Part shown: one piece after another, positions 8,528 through 16,770 of the stretch
Layout: every line of letters begins with the position of its first letter
How positions within the stretch are numbered: position 1 is the stretch's first letter
IMG/VR virus record: IMGVR_UViG_3300037294_000094
Location: 1 to 20,776 of that record
From: a virus
Length of the DNA: 20,776 bases
Reading direction: 5' to 3' (one strand)
Position numbers and translations under genes: made by a program
Notes under the pieces: generated by a model
What the model was told of the DNA's origin: nothing
Seen by the model: only the letters and a program-made list of their open reading frames with translations
Database searches by the model: none

Positions 8528-10342
8528 ATGGCATATCAAATTAACAAAACAGACGGAACAATTGTAGCAACAGTAGCTGACGGACAAGTGGATACGTTAT
8601 CCACTGATCTTACTCTTATTGGAAAAAATTATAGTGGGTTTGGCGAAGCATTAAATGAAGATCTTGTAAAGCTCTTAGAAAATTTTGCCAGCACCTCAAC
8701 CCCTACTCATCCAATTAGAGGGCAGATTTGGTTTGATACATCGGAAAATAAATTAAAAGTCTACAATGGTATAAGTTTTGTTCCAGTTAGTTCTGCAACT
8801 ATTTCTAATACACAACCTGACACGCTGGCTATTGGTGACTTATGGTTTGATAATACAGCAGCTCAACTTTACTTTTTTGACGGAACTAGTCCAATTTTAT
8901 TAGGTCCTGCTTATTCATCGACACAGGGACTAAGCGGATTAAAAGTTGAAAGTATTTTAGATACATTGAATCAAACTAAAGTTATAACTTATTTTTATAA
9001 CAACGGTATTTTATTAGGAATTTTTGCCAAAGATAGCTTTACTCCTAAAACAGATATTGTAGGGTATACCGGAAGCATTGAACCAGGGTTTAACGCCGGA
9101 ACATTACCAGGAATTAAATTTAATGTAACATGTACTAATGCCGAGCAACTAGGTGGAACGCCAGCAACTACATATGTTAGATCCGACACTTCAAATGCTA
9201 TTAATGGTCAATTGAGAATTACAACAGACTTAGGTATCGTTGTAGGATCGGCCGGACAAATGAGTTTGTATGTTACAGCAGGCGACATTTATATGTCTAA
9301 TTCTTCAACAGATAAAAGTCTAATATTAAACGTCAGAAAAGGCATTACACAAGAAAATGCCATTGCTATTAATGCTGCTAACAGAGTAGTTTCATTATAC
9401 GACGGATATATAGATAGCGTAACGAATGTAGGTGGAGACCTAATAGTTACCGGAAACTTAACAGTAGAAGGCTCGACTACTACTCTTAACACAACAGAGT
9501 TGATTGTTGAAGATAAAAATATTGTCATTGCTAGTGTTGACTCTCCAACTAATACAACAGCGGACGGTGCCGGCATTACAATTAAAGGCACCACCGATAA
9601 AACAGTCTTGTATTCAGAATCAGACAATTGGTTGGACATATCTGAAACCGTTAATCTAGCATCCGGTAAAGCTATATACATTGGTGGAACATTGGTCATT
9701 GACGGAACTAGTTTAGGTTCGACAATAACTAGTATTCCGGGTGTCACTTCTTTCGGTACACAAACAGTGATTAATATCGGTTCCGGTATCCCGGCAATAC
9801 CTCAACTGAGATTAGAGGAACATCGAATTTCTACAGTATCGAACAATTATGATATTGAGTTATATCCAGATGGAACCGGCAACATTGTATTAAATGACAC
9901 AGCAAGAATTACTAATATAGCTAATCCAATAAATCAACAAGATGCATCGACTAAAGAATATGTTGACAATGTTGTTGAAACTCGATCTTTAGTTTTTAGT
10001 ACTGATTTATCAGATGCTAAATCGAATACTTATATTATTAACAACATATTAAATAATCTTGCTCCACCTGGAGAGTTTAGATCAGGGACTATTGCTAGAA
10101 TTTTATGCACAATTAATACAAACTCAACAACAACGTTTAATATTAATTCGTTGCCCCCTACAGTTAATACATCACAGTTTTTAACAAGTATGAGTGGAGA
10201 CACGTCGTTAGCAGTAATCGGATTATCATTTCCTTCTGCCACGTTGTCTGCTCCTATTCTATCGACTACTCGAATTATTAAAGAGTTTAGACTTAATATT
10301 GGTGTTTGGCTATGGCAGTCAGATACTTTATTACCCCCATGA
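8528..10342 (+). CDS. Tail fibre protein (fibre paralogue 2)
   Basis: AGG at 8518-8520 precedes the ATG by seven bases. The 604-residue product has the shared N-terminal module: GFGE near 37, LLENFA near 49, G-Q-I-W-F-D near 64 and G-D-L-W-F-D near 105, then an LGPAYSSTQG segment. About residues 300-336 hold GGDLIVTGNLTVEGSTTT and LIVEDKNIVIAS, followed by DGAGITIKGTTDKT; this block recurs in shaft regions of cyanophage-type fibres. Near 472-482 DASTKEYVDN is a motif common just before fibre tips. The final 120 or so residues are unlike those of the other three fibres and I do not recognise them; they may be the receptor-binding tip. It is separated by 20 bases from the next fibre gene, whose ribosome site lies in that gap. 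Confidence 0.8.
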   Translation: MAYQINKTDGTIVATVADGQVDTLSTDLTLIGKNYSGFGEALNEDLVKLLENFASTSTPTHPIRGQIWFDTSENKLKVYNGISFVPVSSATISNTQPDTLAIGDLWFDNTAAQLYFFDGTSPILLGPAYSSTQGLSGLKVESILDTLNQTKVITYFYNNGILLGIFAKDSFTPKTDIVGYTGSIEPGFNAGTLPGIKFNVTCTNAEQLGGTPATTYVRSDTSNAINGQLRITTDLGIVVGSAGQMSLYVTAGDIYMSNSSTDKSLILNVRKGITQENAIAINAANRVVSLYDGYIDSVTNVGGDLIVTGNLTVEGSTTTLNTTELIVEDKNIVIASVDSPTNTTADGAGITIKGTTDKTVLYSESDNWLDISETVNLASGKAIYIGGTLVIDGTSLGSTITSIPGVTSFGTQTVINIGSGIPAIPQLRLEEHRISTVSNNYDIELYPDGTGNIVLNDTARITNIANPINQQDASTKEYVDNVVETRSLVFSTDLSDAKSNTYIINNILNNLAPPGEFRSGTIARILCTINTNSTTTFNINSLPPTVNTSQFLTSMSGDTSLAVIGLSFPSATLSAPILSTTRIIKEFRLNIGVWLWQSDTLLPP

Positions 10343-10362
10343 TAAATTTAGGAGCGACATAG

Positions 10363-12657
10363 ATGTCATATATTATTAACAAATTTAACGGCGAACAGTT
10401 GATAGTTCTACAAGATGGAACTATTGATACTACCACTAGTCTTAATCTAGTGGGTAGAAATTATGTAGGATATGGCGAAGCACAAAATGAAAATTTCGTG
10501 TTCATGCTAGAAAATTTTGCCAATCCTAGTCCTCCATCAAGACCGCTGCAAGGTCAAATTTGGTTCAGTACTGCTGATAATTCTGCCAATGTGTATGATG
10601 GAACAGCATGGGGTCCAATTGGCAATGCAACGTTGAGTCCTACTGCCCCAATCACAGCCAACAACGGCACGCTATGGCTAGATACCAATGCCGATCAATT
10701 AAAAATTTATACAGGTACCGATTGGGAATTAGTAGGCCCTGAAGCAGTTGCAGAATTTGGAACCACACGAGCTAGGTCTATATCAGTTGACGACTCGTTG
10801 GGAAATCCTAAACCGATAATTATTATAGAAACCGACGGAGTCCCAATGGCTATCTGCTCGTCAGAAGCATTTACTATCAATACTGGATTTTCAATTACTG
10901 GATTTAGCAATGGTTTGATATCGGGAATTAATTTATCAAATACATCTAAAATAAACGGTAGTATTACCGGCAATGCACCTACTGCAGACAAGCTATTAAC
11001 TGCTAGATCTATTAACGGCGTTCCGTTTGACGGAACTTCGAATATCACACTTAGTGCATCTACTACCAATCCGTTAGTAAGCGGTACTTATATTTTAGGA
11101 AATGATTTCAACGGAAGTGTAGCAACAACTTGGTCGGTCGATGCTACTTCGTCAAATGTTATCGGAAAAGTTGTTGCTAGAAATAGTGTAGGTGGATTTT
11201 CCGCTGGACAAATTACAGCATCATTTGTTGGAGAGTTAACAGGAAATGTAACTGCAACTTCCGGATATAGTTCTTTTAATGAAGTAAGAGCAACAACATT
11301 TGTTGGAGCTACCTTAACAGGAACTGCCAATGCTGCAAATCAATTGGCAAATACTCGTAAAATTAACGGAGTTAACTTCAATGGTACTAGTGATATTACT
11401 ATTACTTCCGCCGCAGCAACACTAACAGGTAACACCCTGGCACCAACTGTTGCATTATCAAGTTTAACATCAGTTGGGACTCTTACTGCATTAGCAGTAG
11501 CAGATGCTGGTATAGATGTAGGATCAGCTAGTCAATTAAAAATGTTTGTTGATGCTAGCACTCCGACTATTAGGTCAGCTACCGGTACTCTAAATTTTGA
11601 TATGGGCAGTACAGGGCCTGATGTTTCGTTTGTCAATGCAACACGATCGTTGTCCTTAGGAGGCCCGAATGCTCCTGCAATCATTGGTGATAATACTACC
11701 AACCTTGGCATAGCTGGTTATAAATTTAATAATGTCTATGCAAATAATTTTGTAGGCAATGCAGATACTGCAACCTTGGCAACTAGTTCTAATAATTTAG
11801 TAGGCGGCGGCAGCGGCGCACTACCTTACCAGTCAGCAATTGGAACAACATCAATGTTAGGCTTAGGCGCAGACGGCTACGTTCTAAGAGCAAGAACTGC
11901 TGGACCAACATGGGAAGCATTAAGCTACGAACAATTGAACAAAGGTAGTTATGTTAATATGATTAACACATCTACCACAGGCAACGTAAGCTCCTATAGT
12001 TCGTCAATTCCGGTAACAATCAGTGTTGATGCTACAAGCGCAAACACTGTAAGCAAAGTAGTTGCTAGAGATAGCAGCGGCAATTTTGCAGCAGGAACAA
12101 TCACTGCTAATTTAGTAGGTGCTGTTACAGGTGCTGTTACAGGTAATGCATCCACTGCATCAAGTTTACAAACAGCAAGAACTATCAATGGTGTGAGTTT
12201 CAACGGAACTACTAATATCACAGTACCTGCATTAGATGCATCAAAGGTGCCGTTAGCCGGCGGCTCTATGTCAGGATACCTAACACTAGTTGGCAGTCCT
12301 GTATCCACTAATCACGCCGCCACTAAATCCTATGTAGATACACAAGTAGCCGGCGTGACTAACTTTACAGCTATATCAGGAAATACGATCTACAGCACTT
12401 CGGGATTTACTAATCAAGTAGGATCATTCAATAACGGTGCTAACTTTTTTGATGTATTTCCTCCAAGTGGTAAGACTATGAGCAATCTAGTAGCATTTGT
12501 GCCAAGTATTGCAGTGATACATTTTGCTGGCGGAGTTAATGCCGATGACAGCATGCGGTGTACATGGAGTAACTTAGGCGATAGAATTAGAGTTTATGTT
12601 CAAAATACTGAACAACGATCAACACCTGCCGCAAACTATATGGCAATTTGGAGTTAA
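10363..12657 (+). CDS. Tail fibre protein (fibre paralogue 3)
   Basis: AGGAG at 10350-10354 lies eight bases before the ATG. The 764-residue product starts with the same module (GYGEAQNENF near 36, G-Q-I-W-F near 64, G-T-L-W-L-D near 102). The shaft has three copies of a T-A-R-x-I-N-G-V-x-F-x-G-T-x-N-I-T unit near residues 213, 330 and 604, and two copies of a V-x-K-V-V-A-R-x-S unit, so it has grown by internal duplication. ATKSYVD near 653-660 precedes a C-terminal tip of about 100 residues of unknown fold ending in AANYMAIWS. Bases 12121-12144 are an exact 12-base tandem duplication. Its end carries the ribosome site of the small gene that follows. Expected to be a trimeric surface fibre; target unknown. 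Confidence 0.8.
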   Translation: MSYIINKFNGEQLIVLQDGTIDTTTSLNLVGRNYVGYGEAQNENFVFMLENFANPSPPSRPLQGQIWFSTADNSANVYDGTAWGPIGNATLSPTAPITANNGTLWLDTNADQLKIYTGTDWELVGPEAVAEFGTTRARSISVDDSLGNPKPIIIIETDGVPMAICSSEAFTINTGFSITGFSNGLISGINLSNTSKINGSITGNAPTADKLLTARSINGVPFDGTSNITLSASTTNPLVSGTYILGNDFNGSVATTWSVDATSSNVIGKVVARNSVGGFSAGQITASFVGELTGNVTATSGYSSFNEVRATTFVGATLTGTANAANQLANTRKINGVNFNGTSDITITSAAATLTGNTLAPTVALSSLTSVGTLTALAVADAGIDVGSASQLKMFVDASTPTIRSATGTLNFDMGSTGPDVSFVNATRSLSLGGPNAPAIIGDNTTNLGIAGYKFNNVYANNFVGNADTATLATSSNNLVGGGSGALPYQSAIGTTSMLGLGADGYVLRARTAGPTWEALSYEQLNKGSYVNMINTSTTGNVSSYSSSIPVTISVDATSANTVSKVVARDSSGNFAAGTITANLVGAVTGAVTGNASTASSLQTARTINGVSFNGTTNITVPALDASKVPLAGGSMSGYLTLVGSPVSTNHAATKSYVDTQVAGVTNFTAISGNTIYSTSGFTNQVGSFNNGANFFDVFPPSGKTMSNLVAFVPSIAVIHFAGGVNADDSMRCTWSNLGDRIRVYVQNTEQRSTPAANYMAIWS
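12121..12144 (+). repeat. Exact 12-base tandem duplication in fibre gene 3
   Basis: GCTGTTACAGGT occurs twice in a row and encodes AVTG-AVTG in the fibre shaft. Being a multiple of three, changes in copy number would keep the frame. Confidence 0.9.
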
Positions 12658-12658
12658 T

Positions 12659-13015
12659 ATGCACTACGTATGTATTGAAGATAATGTAATTGTTAGTATT
12701 TTAGGATATGCACCCAATGTGCCAGACACTGTGTCTGTTGTTGAAATCAGTGACGCCGATGCTGAATTAATAACGGCACAAACGTCGTATTTTGATCTAG
12801 TAACTAAAACAGTTAAAGCAGTCGATGCTAGTGTAACAGCACAAAAAACTCAAGATTTAGCCAATGCCGAACAACTTGAATTTTTAAGAAGCACTGATTG
12901 GCAAATTCTACGTCATCTACGTCAACAAACACTAGGACAGACTACAACTTTAACAGATGCAGAATTCCTAACATTAGAACAACAGCGAGCAGATGCTGCG
13001 GCTTCTATAATTTAA
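12659..13015 (+). CDS. Small tail-fibre-associated protein, possible assembly chaperone
   Basis: The ATG at 12659 is chosen over the in-frame one at 12596 because GGAG at 12650-12653 is five bases ahead, and because the upstream extension only overlaps the fibre gene. The 118-residue product starts MHYVCIEDNVIVSILGY and ends with a helical segment (EFLRSTDWQILRHLRQQ, then LTDAEFLTLEQQRADAAASI). This S-T-D-W-x-x-x-R-H ... L ... E-F-x-x-L ... Q-R pattern resembles C-termini of phage tail fibre assembly proteins. It follows the third fibre by one base and comes before the fourth, the usual place for a fibre chaperone. The match is by pattern only, so the function is tentative; a minor virion protein is the alternative. 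Confidence 0.6.
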   Translation: MHYVCIEDNVIVSILGYAPNVPDTVSVVEISDADAELITAQTSYFDLVTKTVKAVDASVTAQKTQDLANAEQLEFLRSTDWQILRHLRQQTLGQTTTLTDAEFLTLEQQRADAAASII

Positions 13016-13020
13016 AAAGT

Positions 13021-13028
13021 AATAAATA
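13021..13028 (+). promoter_or_regulatory. Probable T4-type late promoter box (AATAAATA)
   Basis: One mismatch to TATAAATA, placed in the 40-base gap between the small gene and fibre gene 4. RNA would start near 13034, leaving GGAG at 13041-13044 and the ATG at 13056 on the transcript. The 11-base string AATAAATACAT is identical to that at 4976-4986, which supports a functional element. Confidence 0.5.
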
Positions 13029-13055
13029 CATTAAATGGGCGGAGTTTAATATAAT

Positions 13056-14861
13056 ATGGCATATCAAGTTAATAATTTTAATGGCGGGTTCCTAGTAAAT
13101 GTAGCAGATGGAACTATCGATACTACTACAGATCTACGATTTGTTGGTAAAAACTATGCAGGTTACGGAGAAATTCAAAACGAAAATTTCCTACACCTTA
13201 TGGAAAATTTTGCAAATACCACAGCTCCGCCTAAAGTTGTTGCAGGACAAATTTGGTATGATAGTGCAAATAAAAAACTTCGATATTACGATGGATCGCA
13301 ATTTAAAGTAGCCGCAGGCGCACAGGTCAGCGCTACTGCTCCTGGTGGATTGACTACTGGCGATTTTTGGTGGGATACTTCTGCTAAACAATTATACACA
13401 TGGAACGGAACAGACTACACATTAGTTGGCCCAGTTTCTAGCCCAGACTTAGGTACTTCTATTATCAGTGCAGCAGTAGTAAAAGGCACAGTAGGTACAT
13501 CGTTTGGCCCGCACACTGTATTAAAAGTAATCGCTGATGATAAAACTATTGGCATTTTTAGTAAGACTGAATTTACTATTGACAATGCACAAAATCCTAT
13601 TGAAGATTTCACAGTTGTTAAAAAAGGATTTACTTTAGCTAAGTCACAAACTGGTGTATCAACTGACAGTTATGCCATGTGGGGAACTGCTCAAAATTCC
13701 AATCAGCTTGGCGGATTTAACGCTGATCAATACATTAGAGTTGGTGATAATTCTTTTGTTAGTGAAGTTGCGTTTAGAGACCCCGGATTTCAAGTAGGCG
13801 ATGGTAACGATTTAAGAGTCCGTATTGAAAATGGTGACGAAGCTGTAATAGAAAATCGACTAGGTAATCCTATTACTTTTAGGATCACAGTAACCGAAAC
13901 GACAGACGAACGAGATATTGCAGTTATTCAATCCACCGGACTAGTTCCGGGTAACGACAACGTTTATACGTTAGGTACTGCATTATCGAGATGGAATAAT
14001 GTCTATGCCGCTACAGTTACCGGTAACGTAACTGGTAATGTCACTGGTACCGTAACTGGTAACTTAACTGGTAATGTATTCGCATCTGACAGTCAAATAC
14101 TGATAAACGCTGCTACTAACCAGATTGGATACGCCGGCGCAACTATTGTAGGTACCCTGACTGGATCTGTAACAGGTTCCGCAGCAACCGCTACTAACGC
14201 TAGCAAATTAAGTGATTTAGAGCCATCCGCAGCAGTACCGGGATCTGCAATTGCTACTATTCCTGTTAGAGATGCAACAGGCAACATATATGCTAACCAG
14301 TTTGTTGGTATTGCAGATAAAGTTGATAGAACATTTATTGATAAAACCGATGCAGTCTCAGATCCAGCTTGGTCAGATGCTACTGCAAGTACAAAATATA
14401 GAACAGCAAGATTAAGTGCAACTGCATACAGTATTGCGGCACGTGATTCTAGTGGTAATATTACTGCTACTATTTTTAACGGTACTGCAACCGCGGCTCG
14501 TTATGCCGACCTTGCAGAAAAATATCTAACAGACAAAGAATACGAACCAGGAACAGTGGTATCCGTTTGCGAGCATCCGGAACATGAAGTCGAAGCATGC
14601 AGTGTAGGACAACTTGCTATCGGTGTGGTGAGTACTAATCCAGCATTTATGATGAACAAGGATCTAGAAGGCGGTACCTATATTGCACTTAAAGGTCGAG
14701 TTCCTTGCAAAGTCGAAGGTGCAATTAAGAAAGGCCAACGATTAGTCGCTGGTTCAAACGGATCAGCTGTAGCAGCAAATAATTCAAACGATGTATTTGC
14801 AGTAGCATTAGAATCAAACTTAGACACTGGTGTTAAAACAATAGAAGTGTTGGTATTATAA
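13056..14861 (+). CDS. Tail fibre protein with possible self-processing C-terminal domain (fibre paralogue 4)
   Basis: GGAG at 13041-13044 lies 11 bases before the ATG, and a late promoter box precedes it. The 601-residue product has the shared N-terminal module (GYGEIQNENFLHLMENFA near 36-53, G-Q-I-W-Y-D near 64, G-D-F-W-W-D near 104). DNVYTLGTALSRWNNVYA near residue 300 leads into a V-T-G-N repeat (five 12-base units) and a SVTGSAATATNA shaft. From about residue 485 (YLTDKEYEPGTVV, AIGVVSTNPAFMMN, then RVPCKVEGAIKKGQRLVAGS) there is a compact C-terminal domain widely found at phage fibre ends, similar to domains grouped with intramolecular chaperone or peptidase G2 types. Three cysteines lie in this domain (VSVC, EAC, VPC). 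Autocleavage is possible but not shown; no catalytic residue could be assigned by eye. Confidence 0.8.
   Translation: MAYQVNNFNGGFLVNVADGTIDTTTDLRFVGKNYAGYGEIQNENFLHLMENFANTTAPPKVVAGQIWYDSANKKLRYYDGSQFKVAAGAQVSATAPGGLTTGDFWWDTSAKQLYTWNGTDYTLVGPVSSPDLGTSIISAAVVKGTVGTSFGPHTVLKVIADDKTIGIFSKTEFTIDNAQNPIEDFTVVKKGFTLAKSQTGVSTDSYAMWGTAQNSNQLGGFNADQYIRVGDNSFVSEVAFRDPGFQVGDGNDLRVRIENGDEAVIENRLGNPITFRITVTETTDERDIAVIQSTGLVPGNDNVYTLGTALSRWNNVYAATVTGNVTGNVTGTVTGNLTGNVFASDSQILINAATNQIGYAGATIVGTLTGSVTGSAATATNASKLSDLEPSAAVPGSAIATIPVRDATGNIYANQFVGIADKVDRTFIDKTDAVSDPAWSDATASTKYRTARLSATAYSIAARDSSGNITATIFNGTATAARYADLAEKYLTDKEYEPGTVVSVCEHPEHEVEACSVGQLAIGVVSTNPAFMMNKDLEGGTYIALKGRVPCKVEGAIKKGQRLVAGSNGSAVAANNSNDVFAVALESNLDTGVKTIEVLVL
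14016..14075 (+). repeat. Five-unit 12-base tandem repeat in fibre gene 4
   Basis: Units follow GTNACTGGTAAY with small changes: starts at 14016, 14028, 14040, 14052 and 14064. They encode V-T-G-N, V-T-G-N, V-T-G-T, V-T-G-N, L-T-G-N. The period is a multiple of three, so slippage would lengthen or shorten the shaft without a frameshift. Confidence 0.9.
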
Positions 14862-14862
14862 T

Positions 14863-15756
14863 ATGAGCGGCTCAGGATCACAAATTGCAGCTTCTGATTT
14901 TGTAACCATACAAGATAAAGCGCAATCTTTATTAGGAACAGGGTCAACAACTCGAGGCTATGGACAACCGGTCCAGTCAGCCGATGTATTTGCTGGCAAC
15001 GAAATTACCAAAGCTCAATGGGATTTTTTAAGATACGACATTGTAAATATCAGACTTCACCAAGACGGTGTATTACCTAATATTGTCACTGTTAATGTTG
15101 GAGATGTCATTGGATACGGAGCAGGTTCCCCTAATACAAATTATGATACTTTATTAGAAACAGCGATAGCAAACCGATTTCAAATTGCGCAAAGTCAATC
15201 AGTAGTTGCTAATAAGGGGACAGCGACTACTTCGTCGTCTTGGTCAGCAAGTGCGACCATGGAATTAACTATAACTTTTGCAAATTCAAACGATGCTAGA
15301 TATTTTTTCAACAGCGGCGGAAAAGTAAGAATAACCCCAACACTAACAGGCGGCAACGGAACGGCACAAGTAAATGCCTGGACTAATTTTTTAACCAGTG
15401 TAGGTACACAATCGTTTGGCGCCGCCAATGTTCTATCAAATTATTACACACTAACGAATTCTTATCAAACATATTATCAGAATTCGTTGTCAACTCCGTA
15501 CTCTGCAAATAATATTAACTTATCTGCCAAAACTAACGTGGCCGATAACTCATCAGGAACTGCAACAATATTGTATTTAAAAGTAACATTAAATGATGCA
15601 TACGTAGACGTAAATCCTAGCCCTCCTGGCGATTTAGTAAACGGCACATTATCACTATCCATAGACGAATTAAAAGCCACAGGTGCGCTAATCCCCTCCG
15701 GAACATTTGTTATCACTAGTCCGTCCTACTCGCTTTCTAGTATAACACTATCATAA
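14863..15756 (+). CDS. Putative virion protein, tandem paralogue A
   Basis: The ATG follows the stop of fibre gene 4 by one base; no clear Shine-Dalgarno site is seen, so it may depend on coupling. The 297-residue product shares a clear pattern with the next gene: an N-terminal helix (I-x-x-K, then G-x-G-S, then GYGQ), W-x-x-L-R-Y-D-I-x-N-x-R-x-H-Q-x-G-x-L-P, then Y-D-T-L, a central ARYFFNSGG-x-V-R-x-T, W-x-x-L-x-S-x-G-T-Q-S-F-G, and a beta-rich end with D-x-Y-V-D. Low charge and Ser/Thr/Asn richness suit a virion surface protein. I have seen this family only as uncharacterised proteins in tail regions of T4-like phages; no enzymatic motif is visible. A minor tail, fibre-tip or decoration protein is likely. 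Confidence 0.65.
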   Translation: MSGSGSQIAASDFVTIQDKAQSLLGTGSTTRGYGQPVQSADVFAGNEITKAQWDFLRYDIVNIRLHQDGVLPNIVTVNVGDVIGYGAGSPNTNYDTLLETAIANRFQIAQSQSVVANKGTATTSSSWSASATMELTITFANSNDARYFFNSGGKVRITPTLTGGNGTAQVNAWTNFLTSVGTQSFGAANVLSNYYTLTNSYQTYYQNSLSTPYSANNINLSAKTNVADNSSGTATILYLKVTLNDAYVDVNPSPPGDLVNGTLSLSIDELKATGALIPSGTFVITSPSYSLSSITLS

Positions 15757-15774
15757 AAAGTTAAATAGAACACT

Positions 15775-16713
15775 ATGGCTGTCAACGATAAAATTAAATT
15801 TTCTGATTATAATAACATCCGATCTAAAGTAGAAGGTATTATGGGCTCGGGATCTGTTAATAGTGGGTACGGTCAATCTTTAGTAAGCTCTGCAGTTGCA
15901 GATGGTAATACTGTAACTATTAACGAATGGGCAAATTTAAGATACGATATTATCAATGCCCGGGTACATCAAACAGGATCATTACCATCTCCTGTTGCAG
16001 TTGTGGAAGGTAACACAATAAGATATAGTGCTGTTGATGCACCAGTTACTACATATGACACACTTGCAAATTCCGTAGTAACTGATAAATTTACAGTAGG
16101 TGCAGGTCAATTTGCAACCAATGTTCCTAGTGATCCGTCAACACGTACCGGAAGTTGGGTCAGTTCGCTATCGTGTACTGTACAGTTTTATTGGGCAAAC
16201 GCAACTCAAGCAAGATACTTTTTTAATTCCGGTGGCCAAGTAAGAGTTACTGCAAGTCGCAGCGGCGGAGTATCTAGCCAACAAAATACTTCATGGACAT
16301 CGTTGTTGAGTTCTACAGGCACACAGTCGTTTGGAGGAAATAATCCTGGAACCGGCACTAGTCCTGCTACTGGAACTAATTGGTATAGATGTACTAACTC
16401 TTTCCGAACATACTATTCTGCAAGTTCTTCTAGCCCGTATGGTAGTAATTCTTATCAATTACAATCTCGAACAGTAGATGTAGCAAGTAATGCATCCGGA
16501 ACATCAGCTAGTGGTGAAATTCGAGTACTCTTTACAGACGGATATGTCGATCCTGGCCCACTTGGCCCACCATTTACAACTGATGTTGTTGACGGTACAA
16601 TTAGCGTTTCAGTTGATTTAATATATGCTACTGGTATTTTGTATCCTACCGGATTTGGAAATTTTACTGTAACTAGACCAACTGTTGCTATTAGCAGCAT
16701 TACTGGCTCTTAA
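15775..16713 (+). CDS. Putative virion protein, tandem paralogue B
   Basis: This 312-residue product is a diverged copy of the preceding gene: GYGQ, LRYDIINARVHQTGSLP, TTYDTLANSVV, ARYFFNSGGQVRVTASRSGG and STGTQSFGGNN line up in order. It has an extra glycine/threonine-rich loop after the last of these (GNNPGTGTSPATGTN) that copy A lacks. The 18-base gap before the ATG has no clear ribosome site and only a poor promoter-like TTAAATA, too close to the start to serve. Its stop is followed by the 57-base gap with the late promoter, so it probably ends the fibre transcription block. Same role as copy A is expected: virion surface or tail tip. Confidence 0.65.
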   Translation: MAVNDKIKFSDYNNIRSKVEGIMGSGSVNSGYGQSLVSSAVADGNTVTINEWANLRYDIINARVHQTGSLPSPVAVVEGNTIRYSAVDAPVTTYDTLANSVVTDKFTVGAGQFATNVPSDPSTRTGSWVSSLSCTVQFYWANATQARYFFNSGGQVRVTASRSGGVSSQQNTSWTSLLSSTGTQSFGGNNPGTGTSPATGTNWYRCTNSFRTYYSASSSSPYGSNSYQLQSRTVDVASNASGTSASGEIRVLFTDGYVDPGPLGPPFTTDVVDGTISVSVDLIYATGILYPTGFGNFTVTRPTVAISSITGS

Positions 16714-16737
16714 TCACTCACCTCAAAAAACATACGC

Positions 16738-16745
16738 TATAAATA
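16738..16745 (+). promoter_or_regulatory. T4-type late promoter (exact TATAAATA)
   Basis: An exact match to the T4 late -10 element in the largest intergenic gap of the window, correctly oriented for the operon at 16771 onward. With T4 spacing (box at about -13 to -6) RNA would begin near 16751, inside the loop of the hairpin at 16742-16761, leaving GGAG at 16762-16765 on the message. Its presence implies a phage sigma-like late factor and sliding clamp system elsewhere in the genome. Confidence 0.75.
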
Positions 16746-16761
16746 ATGTACGCACATTATT
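16742..16761 (+). promoter_or_regulatory. Perfect 8-bp hairpin overlapping the late promoter and abutting the ribosome site
   Basis: The arms AATAATGT (16742-16749) and ACATTATT (16754-16761) are fully complementary with loop ACGC. The right arm ends one base before GGAG (16762-16765). Only RNA read through from upstream would contain both arms; RNA begun at the late promoter would lack the left arm. Confidence 0.6.
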
Positions 16762-16770
16762 GGAGATTGT

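Noticed and set aside
12723-12737. Palindrome CAGACAC-T-GTGTCTG
   Set aside because: A one-base centre cannot form an RNA hairpin, and it lies within a coding region.
12898-13095. Short + frame overlapping the small fibre-associated gene and fibre gene 4
   Set aside because: It is an alternative reading of both genes with low-complexity sequence and no supporting signal.
15760-15767. GTTAAATA before the second paralogue as a promoter
   Set aside because: Two mismatches and only seven bases from the start codon, too close to produce a usable message.
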